DNA of 64,000 bases from assembly GCF_010586825.1 (NCBI RefSeq), contig NZ_JAAAGB010000008.1:124001-188000 (forward strand), in the 5' to 3' direction. Below the pieces are notes generated by a model. It was not told where the DNA came from and did not search any database. It worked only from the letters and a program-made list of their open reading frames with translations. Each line of letters opens with the position of its first letter. Position 1 is the first letter of the stretch. The position numbers and the translations under genes are program-made. This DNA is from Draconibacterium mangrovi (lineage in GTDB: Bacteria; Bacteroidota; Bacteroidia; Bacteroidales; Prolixibacteraceae). Shown piece after piece: positions 7,264 to 15,031 of the stretch.

Positions 7264-8484
7264 ATGAGAGTTATTATCCATTTTTATCCTCGAAAATCGA
7301 GGTTAAATGATGATGGTCAACTGCCCATCTATGTTAGGTTCACGGTTAAATCAAAAAGAGTAGATCTTTCCACCGGATTGTTTATTCAACCCAAACATTG
7401 GAGTGATGCAAAAGGAAGAGTTAAAGACCGCGCTCCGAATGCGTACACTGTCAATGAAAGACTTGATAAACTAAAAACCGAAATTCAAGACTATTTCAAT
7501 CAGCTAAGATCAAGCGGAGAAGATTATTCGGTAAAAACGATCAAAGATTATTTATTGCAGGTAACTAACTCAAAGGGGATATTAGAAATCTTTGATTATT
7601 ACCTAGAAAGTATCCTTGCCAAATTAAATAAAGGATACTCGATGGAGACTTACAAACACTATAAGTCGTCGAGAAAAAGACTGGCAACTTTTATCCGATT
7701 TAAGTATAAACAAAATGACTTCCCTGTAGAAAAAATAAAATTTGCATTTTTAGATGCTTTTGATGTTTATCTCAAACAAAAATTTAAAGTCCATCAGAAT
7801 ACGGCATGGAATTACCATAAACATTTAAGAAGAGTACTAAACCTGGCTATTTCTATGGAACATATTTCAAAAAATCCATACAATAAGTATAAGGTAGGAC
7901 TTGAGCCGACGCATAGGGAAATTCTAACGATTGAAGAACTTACAAGAATAGAGGAAAAAGAAATACAGATTGAACGTTTGTCAGTTGTTCGCGATATTTT
8001 TGTTTTTGCCTGTTACACCGGTCTCTCTTATTCTGATATTTATAAACTAAACAAAAGTCATCTGCATAAAGGAATCGACAAGAAGGACTGGATTATTATT
8101 GATCGGACCAAGACCAGTAATCGTTGCCGGATTCCATTAATACCTGAAGCAAGAAGAATCCTGAATAAGTATTCGAACTATCCTAAAAATGAAAATAGTG
8201 GAAAATTACTTCCGGTTTTAACTAATCAAAAAATGAATAGTTACCTTAAAGAGCTGGGTGATATCTGCAACATCAATAAGGACATAACAATGCATATTGC
8301 CAGGCATACTTTTGCAACTTCTGTAACACTGGCAAACGGAGTTCCTATTGAAACTGTTTCTAAAATCCTCGGACACACCTCATTAAAAACAACGCAGATT
8401 TATGCAAAAGTTCTGGATCAGAAAATCTCTGAAGACATGGATTTGCTTCAAACAAGACTTAGTGAAAAGAAAAAAGCAATTTGA
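7264..8484 (+). CDS. Tyrosine recombinase / integrase (Bacteroidetes type)
   Basis: This 406-residue integrase has an N-terminal arm-DNA-binding domain (about residues 1-90), a SAM-like core-binding domain (about 100-210) and a C-terminal catalytic domain (about 220-390). Catalytic residues seen are the beta-strand lysine K283, H344 and R347 of HIARH, H371 of LGHTS, and the nucleophile Y380. The position of the first catalytic arginine holds S255 (TGLSY), as in IntDOT and many Bacteroidetes integrases. The gene is intact, preceded by a strong ribosome-binding site and followed by a terminator. It is the only gene of length on the plus strand. It lies just inside the left att-like motif and points into the PUL side, as in an integrative element. 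Confidence 0.93.
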   Translation: MRVIIHFYPRKSRLNDDGQLPIYVRFTVKSKRVDLSTGLFIQPKHWSDAKGRVKDRAPNAYTVNERLDKLKTEIQDYFNQLRSSGEDYSVKTIKDYLLQVTNSKGILEIFDYYLESILAKLNKGYSMETYKHYKSSRKRLATFIRFKYKQNDFPVEKIKFAFLDAFDVYLKQKFKVHQNTAWNYHKHLRRVLNLAISMEHISKNPYNKYKVGLEPTHREILTIEELTRIEEKEIQIERLSVVRDIFVFACYTGLSYSDIYKLNKSHLHKGIDKKDWIIIDRTKTSNRCRIPLIPEARRILNKYSNYPKNENSGKLLPVLTNQKMNSYLKELGDICNINKDITMHIARHTFATSVTLANGVPIETVSKILGHTSLKTTQIYAKVLDQKISEDMDLLQTRLSEKKKAI

Positions 8485-8496
8485 TGAATTACATTT

Positions 8497-8537
8497 CAAT
8501 GTCCGTTGCCTAAATCGCAATGGACATTGTTTTTTTA
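8497..8537 (+). terminator. Terminator of the integrase gene
   Basis: CAATGTCC (8497-8504) pairs with GGACATTG (8522-8529), extended by GTTGC/GCAA inside the stem, and is followed by a run of T. It starts about a dozen bases after the integrase stop codon. Confidence 0.8.
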
Positions 8538-8808
8538 AAATCATTTTCATCTTTCTTTAAAGACCTTAATTCGAAGAATTAATCAAGCTTTTAATCGGCA
8601 GATTAAAAGTCCTTGCCGGATAGGCACAAGGGATTTTGTGAAACAAAATCACATCTTGCCAACCCCTCCCCTACCAACTAACTCATTGTCTTGAGGGTAA
8701 GAATATGAGAACAGCCTCTATTCATTTTATTTTGTAAAATAAAATATCCCCAAAAGAGAAGAAAAAAAGAAAAAAAAGAAAAGAAAGTCACAGACTTGCC
8801 ATCCGTGA

Positions 8809-8898
8809 TTAAATACAAGGCTGCCCTGAAAACTATTAATCCATACGTTCAGCTTTCAATTTATAATATCAGGGCATTTACTTTAGCCTTGTATTTAA
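8809..8898. repeat. Large bulged inverted repeat (about 90 nt)
   Basis: TTAAATACAAGGCT (8809-8822) is exactly complementary to AGCCTTGTATTTAA (8885-8898). The next seven bases GCCCTGA (8823-8829) pair with TCAGGGC (8869-8875), leaving a nine-base bulge on the right arm only. The result is a 21-bp stem with a one-sided bulge and a loop of about 39 bases. It could be a recombination, origin or RNA structure; coding potential is absent. Confidence 0.6.
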
Positions 8899-9205
8899 AT
8901 CTGGGTAGGACTGTGGGTAGGATGGCTAACTTTGGCTTTCTTTTTTTGTTTTCCATCTTTCAAATTTATATACCTACAGTAACATGCAAGGCGGCAGGCT
9001 AAAGAAAGTACAGTCCTGCCGTGAAACAAAGGGGCTGTTCTTTCCGTGCGATGCCTAAGGCTTTTCACATATAAAGACAAAACAACGCCGGTTACATGAA
9101 GTATGAACGAATGGAGGAGAATTGAAGACTGCGAGTGTGATATGCCGTGGCATAGGGAAATCTAATAAACTTTTAATAGCTCTTTTTTTCGTGGGCAAAA
9201 AATTT

Positions 9206-9260
9206 CGCACTTCCTGTATCACTTCCTATCGCACTTCCTGTATCAAATCTGATACAGGAA
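9206..9260. repeat. Iteron-like repeats TTCCTGTATC
   Basis: CGCACTTCCTGTATCA occurs exactly at 9206-9221 and 9230-9245, 24 bases apart. A degenerate copy TTCCTATC lies between them. An inverted copy at 9251-9260 makes a perfect 11-bp palindrome with the second direct copy. This layout resembles binding sites for an initiator or regulator. Confidence 0.5.
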
Positions 9261-9369
9261 ACTTTCAAGTCAGTAAGTACCAGATGCATAACCTCTTATA
9301 CAAATATGAGGAACAGGTTTCTAAAACCTTTTATTTCATCGCTGAAACAAGGCAAAAAATAAACTGATA

Positions 9370-9543
9370 TAATATGGCTTGATTCTAGTGTATTTATTGA
9401 ACTGTTCAAACAAACCAATTTGGTATTTGATAGCGTTCCATGAAAGTATGATATTCCTGCGAGAATAATCTGCAATTTCGTCAATCTCTTATAGCAAGAA
9501 GTTTAGCGGCCAAAATCCCAAGTTCTATTAAATTATCGCTCAT
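9370..9543 (-). pseudogene. Decayed small gene, family unknown
   Basis: On the minus strand an ATG at 9541-9543 opens MSDNLIELGILAAKLLAIRD, then a stop. A one-base shift continues in a sensible frame containing EIADYSRR and SWNAIKYQ. The composition of both parts looks like coding sequence joined across a frameshift. I do not recognise the family. Debris of a mobile-element gene fits the surroundings. Confidence 0.3.
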
Positions 9544-9665
9544 CCGATATTTTTAGCAATGTAAGTCTCGCTCCTCTTACCGGAATCAGAAATAGTCTAA
9601 ACAATAATTGTTTTATTTTTATACTAGTTCTGTTTATGCTTTAATCGTTGGCAATAATTGACTAT

Positions 9666-10018
9666 TTATTCTTTTGATTCTATGTATTCAACTACAGCCG
9701 TATGTCCGTCTAAACTGGCAAAATCCAATGAAGATTCGCCATCAATATCGACCATATCAAGATCGGCACCATAAGCAATAAGTGTTTTTAAAACGTCGAG
9801 CTGACCTTCTACAGCTGCCGTCATCGCGGCAGTCCAATTTTCTTCTTTCTCTATCAAATTTGGTTCTGCCCCAGCCTCTAATAAGGTTAAAACGGTGTTT
9901 GCAAATGGTCCTGTTGATCATACCCTTATGCTTTTCTCTCGAATTCGTCAGTAAAATTTACATCTACTCCTATATTAATGAAAAGCTACACAATATCTGT
10001 GTTTCCGTCGTATGCTTG
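9666..10018 (-). pseudogene. Ankyrin-repeat protein, decayed and truncated
   Basis: The last 63 codons form two clear ankyrin repeats (WTAAMTAAVEGQLDVLKT, then GESSLDFASLDGHTAVVE). Upstream, still in frame, NTVLTLLEAGAEPNL continues the repeats, but it is preceded by a TGA. One further repeat (AYDGNTDIV, then LFINIGVDVN) is readable in another frame with two internal stops. The 5' end runs directly into an IS982-type remnant, so the gene was probably cut by an insertion and then decayed. The intact parent would have been a small ankyrin protein of unknown partner. The last two repeats could be translated only from non-ATG starts such as TTG at 9857. Confidence 0.7.
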
Positions 10019-10160
10019 ATTTGGCAAATATTTTTCAATTCATCGTTTACCGATTCTACCAATGCTCTTTTACGAAGCAGTACTTATCCGGAATCTGCAT
10101 TAGCGAGATTTTCATGTTTTTACTATACCAGTTGTCCAAGAATCTCATCATGAAAGTTTT
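10012..10160 (-). pseudogene. IS982-family transposase remnant
   Basis: One minus-strand frame reads KNMKISLMQIPDKY. After a one-base shift the next frame reads LLRKRALVESVNDELKNICQ. Together they match the conserved C-terminal stretch of IS982-family transposases (K-MK-LM---DK-LLRKRA-IE---D-LKNI-QIEH). Only about 50 codons remain, with frameshifts and stops, so it is a dead fragment. It abuts the truncated ankyrin gene. Confidence 0.65.
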
Positions 10161-10224
10161 GGAAGTGCTACATTTCAAGGATAGTAGATTTAACTCAATA
10201 ATTCCGTTGTTAATTGATGCAAAT

Positions 10225-10260
10225 AAAAAAAGCCTGCGAATTAAACGACTCACAGGCTTT
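10225..10260 (-). terminator. Terminator of the left PUL operon
   Basis: On the minus strand AAAGCCTG (10260-10253) pairs with CAGGCTTT (10236-10229) and is followed by a run of T (plus-strand A run 10225-10231). It lies about 33 bases beyond the GH92 stop codon and closes the long leftward transcription unit. Confidence 0.85.
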
Positions 10261-10292
10261 ACTATAAAACTCAAATCTATAGAAAAACTATT

Positions 10293-12533
10293 TTATTCAA
10301 CTCCCCATAATTTGTTTGCTTTTGGTCCCATTCCGAAAATCAGTTTTCCGCCTTTCAAAATATCTTCGTGCGTAATCCATGGTGTATCCAGTGCTTCACC
10401 GTTTAAAGTGGCCGACTGTATATATTTATTCTTTTCCGATGTATTTATTGCTACAATTTCAAAGATATTTCCGTTTCCCAAAGCAACTGATACATGCTCA
10501 AATATCGGGCTTCCAATGGTATATATAGGTTCGCCCGGTGTTACCGGATAGAATCCCATGGAAGAAAATACAACGAATGCCGACATGCCACCACCGTCTT
10601 CATCGCCAGGAACACCCATCAAATCGTTACGGAACCATTCGTGCAATAATTTACGCAGGCGCTTTTGTGTTTTCCATGGCTCGCCTGCAAAATTGTACAA
10701 ATACGGGATATGTAACGAAGGTTCGTTAGCCATTGAAAACTGTCCAACATTTCCGGTTTGGTCAGGCAATTGCGCATAAAATGCATATTTCCCTCGACCA
10801 AGTGGCTCGGTAAATGTAGCATCAAGATTCTTCACAAACTCTTCTTTTCCTCCCATTAAACTGATCAAATCAGGAATATTGTGCTGTACATCCCAGCGAT
10901 AAGTCCAGGCATTGTTCTCGCCATAATATCCACGTGCCCCCATTCCTCCTGAAAACTTATAATCAAATGGCTCGATGAATTTGCCGTCTTTATCTTTTGG
11001 ATGAAAGAATTTTGTTTCAGCATTGAACAGATTTCGGTAGTTGAATGAAGCCTTTTTAAAATATTCGGCTTCCTCCGTTTTTCCAAGCTCTTCAGCAATT
11101 TGCGACAAACACCATTCGTCATAAGAAGTTCCTAAAGTAACGGCAACCGGCTGACGACGTTCGAAAGAATGTACTTCCGGAATGGTTTCTTTTTCGCCTT
11201 CATACAATGCAGGAATGTAACCGTGATCTTTGTAAAATTGATCCAATTCCCCGGCCGGCATTCCTGACCAAGGTGCCAAAGTCTTTTCGGTAATCGCACC
11301 TTTACAGGCTTTGTATGCTTTTTCAAGGTCGAAGTTATGCAGACCTTTGCGATAAGCATCAATCACCGATGCCACACCGTGATTCGAGTTCATACGACGG
11401 CTGTCTCCAGTAATTTCAGGGAAAGTTGGCCACCAGAAATTATCCATTTGTTCCGACATCAATACAAACGAATTCAGGATATCTTCTTCCTTTTTAGAGT
11501 CGATCAAGACCCTTAACGGATGATGTGCGCGGTATGAATCCCAAATCCAGTCGTCGGTATAAAACGGACGTCCATTGTCATTGTGCACAGCTCCATCAAA
11601 GGCACTGTAATAACGACCTCCTTCAGAGATACATACCGGGCGCTCGAAACAACGGTACAGCGAAGTGTAGAAAACCGTTTGTTCATCTTCTGTTCCGCCT
11701 TTTACCGCTATTTCGCCTAAAGCTTCGTTCCAAACTTCGCGTCCTATTTTTTGTAGCTCGGCAGCTGTTTTTCCGGCAACTTCTCGCTCCATATTAACCT
11801 TCGCTTGCTGTTCATCGATAAAGGAAATACCGTAGTGAAGGTCTAGTTTTTTAGTTCCTTCAGGGTACTTCAATATTAAACATGCATTGCGTCCTTCGGC
11901 ACTGGTTGCTTCAAAAAGGCCGGAATGATTTATGCTGGAAACCTGTTGTGGTAATTCTCCCGGCACCATACAGATGTATACTTTGGTGTTATTTTCTATC
12001 AGCTGGTAACCACTGATTGCAGTCCCGTCCCACTTCATTCCTCCGTTTCCGGAATTCAGGATTAGATAGGCCGGAGCATCTTTTTCAAACTGGATTTCGT
12101 AGACTGCTGCTTGATGAGATAAACCATAATCAACCTGGATATTTTGTTCATCGAGGTAAACAGAATAGGAATAAGGTGTTAGTTCTTCCTGATCGTAACG
12201 ATACTGTATTACCGGTCTCAACTCGTGTTCTTCTCCCTGAAAAGGACTTAAATTGAAAGCCGAACTTCCACGGTGACTGGTAACTATCAATGGTAAACCA
12301 TTCAATTCTATTTCTGTATAGTCACGACGTTCGGGATACACGCGTAACAAGCTGTTGGGCAAATGTATTGTTGGGAATGTTGGCACCAGCAAATGGCTGA
12401 TGTTGCCCATATACGGATTGACATAATCTACCGGTTCTTTTGTCGCAGAACCGGATTCTGCGGTACTTGTTTCACAGGACGCTAAAAACGATATTGCTAA
12501 CGCAAATAGCGCAATTTTCACAAAATGTTTCAT
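10293..12533 (-). CDS. GH92 alpha-mannosidase, lipoprotein
   Basis: The start is set at 12533 (MKHFVKIALF, then a lipobox ending in ASC) because it gives a lipoprotein signal; a longer frame lacks one. The product has about 746 residues, normal for GH92. Family marks are VDYVNPYMGN near the N-terminus, DDWIWDSYRAHHPL, NEPSLHIPYLYN with the general-acid glutamate, and PGDEDGGG with the D-E-D pair that supplies the general base, followed by GFYPVTPG. GH92 enzymes are calcium-dependent exo-alpha-mannosidases that cleave with inversion. It is probably anchored in the periplasm or outer membrane and trims alpha-mannose from imported oligosaccharides. One base separates it from the GH95 stop. The linkage specificity is unknown. 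Confidence 0.9.
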   Translation of the reverse strand: MKHFVKIALFALAISFLASCETSTAESGSATKEPVDYVNPYMGNISHLLVPTFPTIHLPNSLLRVYPERRDYTEIELNGLPLIVTSHRGSSAFNLSPFQGEEHELRPVIQYRYDQEELTPYSYSVYLDEQNIQVDYGLSHQAAVYEIQFEKDAPAYLILNSGNGGMKWDGTAISGYQLIENNTKVYICMVPGELPQQVSSINHSGLFEATSAEGRNACLILKYPEGTKKLDLHYGISFIDEQQAKVNMEREVAGKTAAELQKIGREVWNEALGEIAVKGGTEDEQTVFYTSLYRCFERPVCISEGGRYYSAFDGAVHNDNGRPFYTDDWIWDSYRAHHPLRVLIDSKKEEDILNSFVLMSEQMDNFWWPTFPEITGDSRRMNSNHGVASVIDAYRKGLHNFDLEKAYKACKGAITEKTLAPWSGMPAGELDQFYKDHGYIPALYEGEKETIPEVHSFERRQPVAVTLGTSYDEWCLSQIAEELGKTEEAEYFKKASFNYRNLFNAETKFFHPKDKDGKFIEPFDYKFSGGMGARGYYGENNAWTYRWDVQHNIPDLISLMGGKEEFVKNLDATFTEPLGRGKYAFYAQLPDQTGNVGQFSMANEPSLHIPYLYNFAGEPWKTQKRLRKLLHEWFRNDLMGVPGDEDGGGMSAFVVFSSMGFYPVTPGEPIYTIGSPIFEHVSVALGNGNIFEIVAINTSEKNKYIQSATLNGEALDTPWITHEDILKGGKLIFGMGPKANKLWGVE

Positions 12534-12534
12534 T

Positions 12535-15006
12535 TTATATTTTATTAAGTAATTGATCCAGTTTAAGTATTTCTTTTTTCGATGTTTTTGCATCGTATTT
12601 ATTTGTTCCATCGGAAACATGCAATGAATTTCCATTTTTAGAAAGGATCTTAACGCTGGTTACTTTGCCATCTTTCCAAACCAGGTCGACAACAAATCCC
12701 CCTCTCGCTTTTAGTCCTTTCACCGATCCGTCTTTCAATGCTGTTGGCAATGATGGCAACAATTGAAGATTGTAACTGCCATCTTCATTTTGCGACTGGC
12801 TTTGAACCAGCATTTCGGCAATCGCTGCCGTTGCGCCAAAATTACCATCAATCTGGAATGGCGGATGGTTATCAAACAAGTTCGGCAATGTTTTAGAAGC
12901 CAGCAAAACCGACAGTAACTTATAAGCATGATCGCCATCCTGTAAACGGTTCCACATGTTTATTTTCCAGGCCAATCCCCAGCCGGTTCCATCGTCGCCA
13001 CGGGCAATCAACGTTTTACGTGCAGCCTCAGCCAATTCCGGCGTACCCAAAGTGGTGATCTGGTTTCCGGGATGCAAGCCAAACAAATGCGAAGTATGAC
13101 GGTGATGTGGTTCTACTTCTTTGTAATCTTCTGCCCACTCCATAATTCTGCCGGTTTTCTCGCTTATTCGGATTGGAGCAAGATTAGCCAACGTTTCTTC
13201 ACATTTTTGTTTAAACACTGCATCTTCACCTAAAATCTCACAGGCTTTAATACAGTGTGTCAGCAAATCATGAATGATTTCCAGGTCCATTGTAGCACCA
13301 TAGGTAAAAACGGTTGTACTTCCGTCAGGTAAAAAGAAGGCATTTTCGGGCGAATACGATGGATTGGTAACCAATTTTCCAGGACAAGCTGTGCCTTCCG
13401 GTGCTTCTATCAGAAAATCGAAAATAAACTCAGCTGCACCTTTCATTAAAGGATAAGCACGGTCTTTCAGGAATGCTTCATCGCCTGTAAAAGCGTAATG
13501 TTCCCAAGGGTGCTGTGCCAACCATGCTGCTCCAACCGGCCAAATTCCCTGCGGGCCATCGGCAGGTGCTGTAAATCCCCACGGATCAGTTAAATGGTGA
13601 ACCACCCAACCATCGGCTCCGTACAATACTTTTGCAGATTTAGCGCCTGGTTCTACCAATGCATCCATTAAATCGAACATTGGCATATGCAACTCCGAAA
13701 GATTGGTGATTTCTGCAGGCCAGTAGTTCATCTGGAAGTTAATATTCGTATGGTAGTCGGCGTTCCATGGCGGGTTCATTTGCCATGCCCAGATACCTTG
13801 CAAGTTAGCCGGCATAGTTCCCGGACGTGAACTTGAAATCAATAGATACCTTCCGTATTGGAAAAAAGTTTCCACCAAACTATTATCAGGAGTACCTTTT
13901 TCTCTCGCCAACCCAAGGCGCTTGTCGGTTGGAAGTGCAAGTGTTGATGCAGCTGTTTCGCCCAATGTCAGATCAACACGGTTAAACAAACGCTGGTGTT
14001 CTGCAATATGGTCTGCTTTTAATTTTTTGTAGTTTTTTGATTCTGCTTTCGAAATTGTTTCGGCACAAATAGCAGCGGGGTCAATAGATGGATCGGCACC
14101 TTTTGCCAATTTATCCAACCCGGGATAATTAGTTGCACCGCTTAACAGCAATGTTACCTCTTTGGCACCCGACACTTTCATTACATCATTTTCAACATCT
14201 ACTTTTCCACCTTTTGTTACAACTTTCACCTGCGCTGCAAAACGTAATCCGCGCTGTTTTCCGCTTTCGTCTTTACGGTCGATCTTACCTTTTAATAACA
14301 ATGAATTGGAATCGTCTGAAACGGATTCGCAAACAGCATCTTTCTGTCTTTTCAAAGTAAGATTGAAATGAATACCATCTTTGCATTTTGTTGTAAAATG
14401 AACAACCATTACCTGGTCAACCGGAGAAATAAATACCTCTCTTGTATATTCTGCCCCGTTAGCTGAAAAACTGGTGGTTGTTACCGCAGTTGCCAAATCC
14501 AGACTCCGAACATAATTCGATGCGTTCAGAATTGGCGTGTCAAACCAAAGCTCGCCTAACGACTGAAAAGGCTTCACTCCGCGGGGACGCCCCATCATGT
14601 GCTGCTCTGCCAATTTCACCGCTTCGTTATTCTTACCTTCAAAAAGCAAGCGTTGTACTTCGGGAAGATATTCAGTTGATGAAGGATCGTTTGGATCAAG
14701 CGGATAACCGTCCCACAACGAACTTTCGTTTAACTGGATACGTTCGTCAGCAACACCACCAAAAACCATGGCTCCCAGTGTTCCGTTACCAAGCGGCATA
14801 GCTTCCTCCCATATCTTTGCAGGTCGTTGATACCACAAAACGTATTGACCGTCGGGCTTTGATGCGCCGCTGTAAATTTTAGCGCGATCAAGCCAGTTTG
14901 CAGAAATCTCACCTTTACGTACACTGGCAGGCAACTCTGCATTTTGCGCCCCAACTACCCAGCTGACAGCTAGAAGTAAAACGATTAATAAATATGATTT
15001 CATCAT
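12535..15006 (-). CDS. GH95 alpha-L-fucosidase / alpha-L-galactosidase
   Basis: This 823-residue exported protein (signal peptide ending near SWVVGAQ) has GH95 hallmarks: [16 protein letters not shown] and [10 protein letters not shown] in the N-terminal beta domain, [12 protein letters not shown] with the two asparagines that assist catalysis, PSYSPENAF with the general-acid glutamate, and [13 protein letters not shown] with the base aspartate. GH95 enzymes remove terminal alpha-1,2-L-fucose by inversion; some prefer alpha-L-galactose. It lies between GH2 and GH92 genes with gaps of 25 bases and one base, so they are co-transcribed. A second GH95 at 57082 is only moderately similar, so the two probably handle different linkages. 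Confidence 0.92.
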   Translation of the reverse strand: MMKSYLLIVLLLAVSWVVGAQNAELPASVRKGEISANWLDRAKIYSGASKPDGQYVLWYQRPAKIWEEAMPLGNGTLGAMVFGGVADERIQLNESSLWDGYPLDPNDPSSTEYLPEVQRLLFEGKNNEAVKLAEQHMMGRPRGVKPFQSLGELWFDTPILNASNYVRSLDLATAVTTTSFSANGAEYTREVFISPVDQVMVVHFTTKCKDGIHFNLTLKRQKDAVCESVSDDSNSLLLKGKIDRKDESGKQRGLRFAAQVKVVTKGGKVDVENDVMKVSGAKEVTLLLSGATNYPGLDKLAKGADPSIDPAAICAETISKAESKNYKKLKADHIAEHQRLFNRVDLTLGETAASTLALPTDKRLGLAREKGTPDNSLVETFFQYGRYLLISSSRPGTMPANLQGIWAWQMNPPWNADYHTNINFQMNYWPAEITNLSELHMPMFDLMDALVEPGAKSAKVLYGADGWVVHHLTDPWGFTAPADGPQGIWPVGAAWLAQHPWEHYAFTGDEAFLKDRAYPLMKGAAEFIFDFLIEAPEGTACPGKLVTNPSYSPENAFFLPDGSTTVFTYGATMDLEIIHDLLTHCIKACEILGEDAVFKQKCEETLANLAPIRISEKTGRIMEWAEDYKEVEPHHRHTSHLFGLHPGNQITTLGTPELAEAARKTLIARGDDGTGWGLAWKINMWNRLQDGDHAYKLLSVLLASKTLPNLFDNHPPFQIDGNFGATAAIAEMLVQSQSQNEDGSYNLQLLPSLPTALKDGSVKGLKARGGFVVDLVWKDGKVTSVKILSKNGNSLHVSDGTNKYDAKTSKKEILKLDQLLNKI

Positions 15007-15031
15007 ATGATAATTTAATTATAAAATCAAC

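Larger units (their letters stand above)
8485..9665. other. Structured non-coding region after the integrase
   Basis: No convincing gene is seen in these 1.2 kb. It holds a chain of hairpins: 8588-8609 (CTTTTAATC / GATTAAAAG), 8632-8650 (GATTTTGT / ACAAAATC), 8724-8745 (ATTTTATTTT / AAAATAAAAT), the large bulged hairpin at 8809-8898, and 8992-9021 (CGGCAGG / CCTGCCG). It also has a GGGTAGGA direct repeat at 8903 and 8915 and the iteron-like cluster at 9206-9260. Short open frames here cross the repeats and resemble no family I know. The density of structure suggests remains of the transfer or recombination region of an integrative element. Confidence 0.5.

Noticed and set aside
8809..8898. 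Integron attC site
   Set aside because: The bulged stem is suggestive, but the integrase is of the Bacteroidetes phage/conjugative type, not IntI, and no R-box/GTT core or cassette array is present.
8796..9080. Short frames on both strands in the hairpin region
   Set aside because: They overlap each other, include both arms of inverted repeats and lack a ribosome-binding context.
9122..9367. 81-codon plus-strand frame as a gene
   Set aside because: It runs through the iteron repeats and its low-complexity translation (FRTSCITSYRTSCIKS) only reflects them; no family is recognised.
10293..12635. Longer GH92 start at 12635
   Set aside because: The extra 34 residues lie within the GH95 coding region and hide the lipoprotein signal that begins at 12533.
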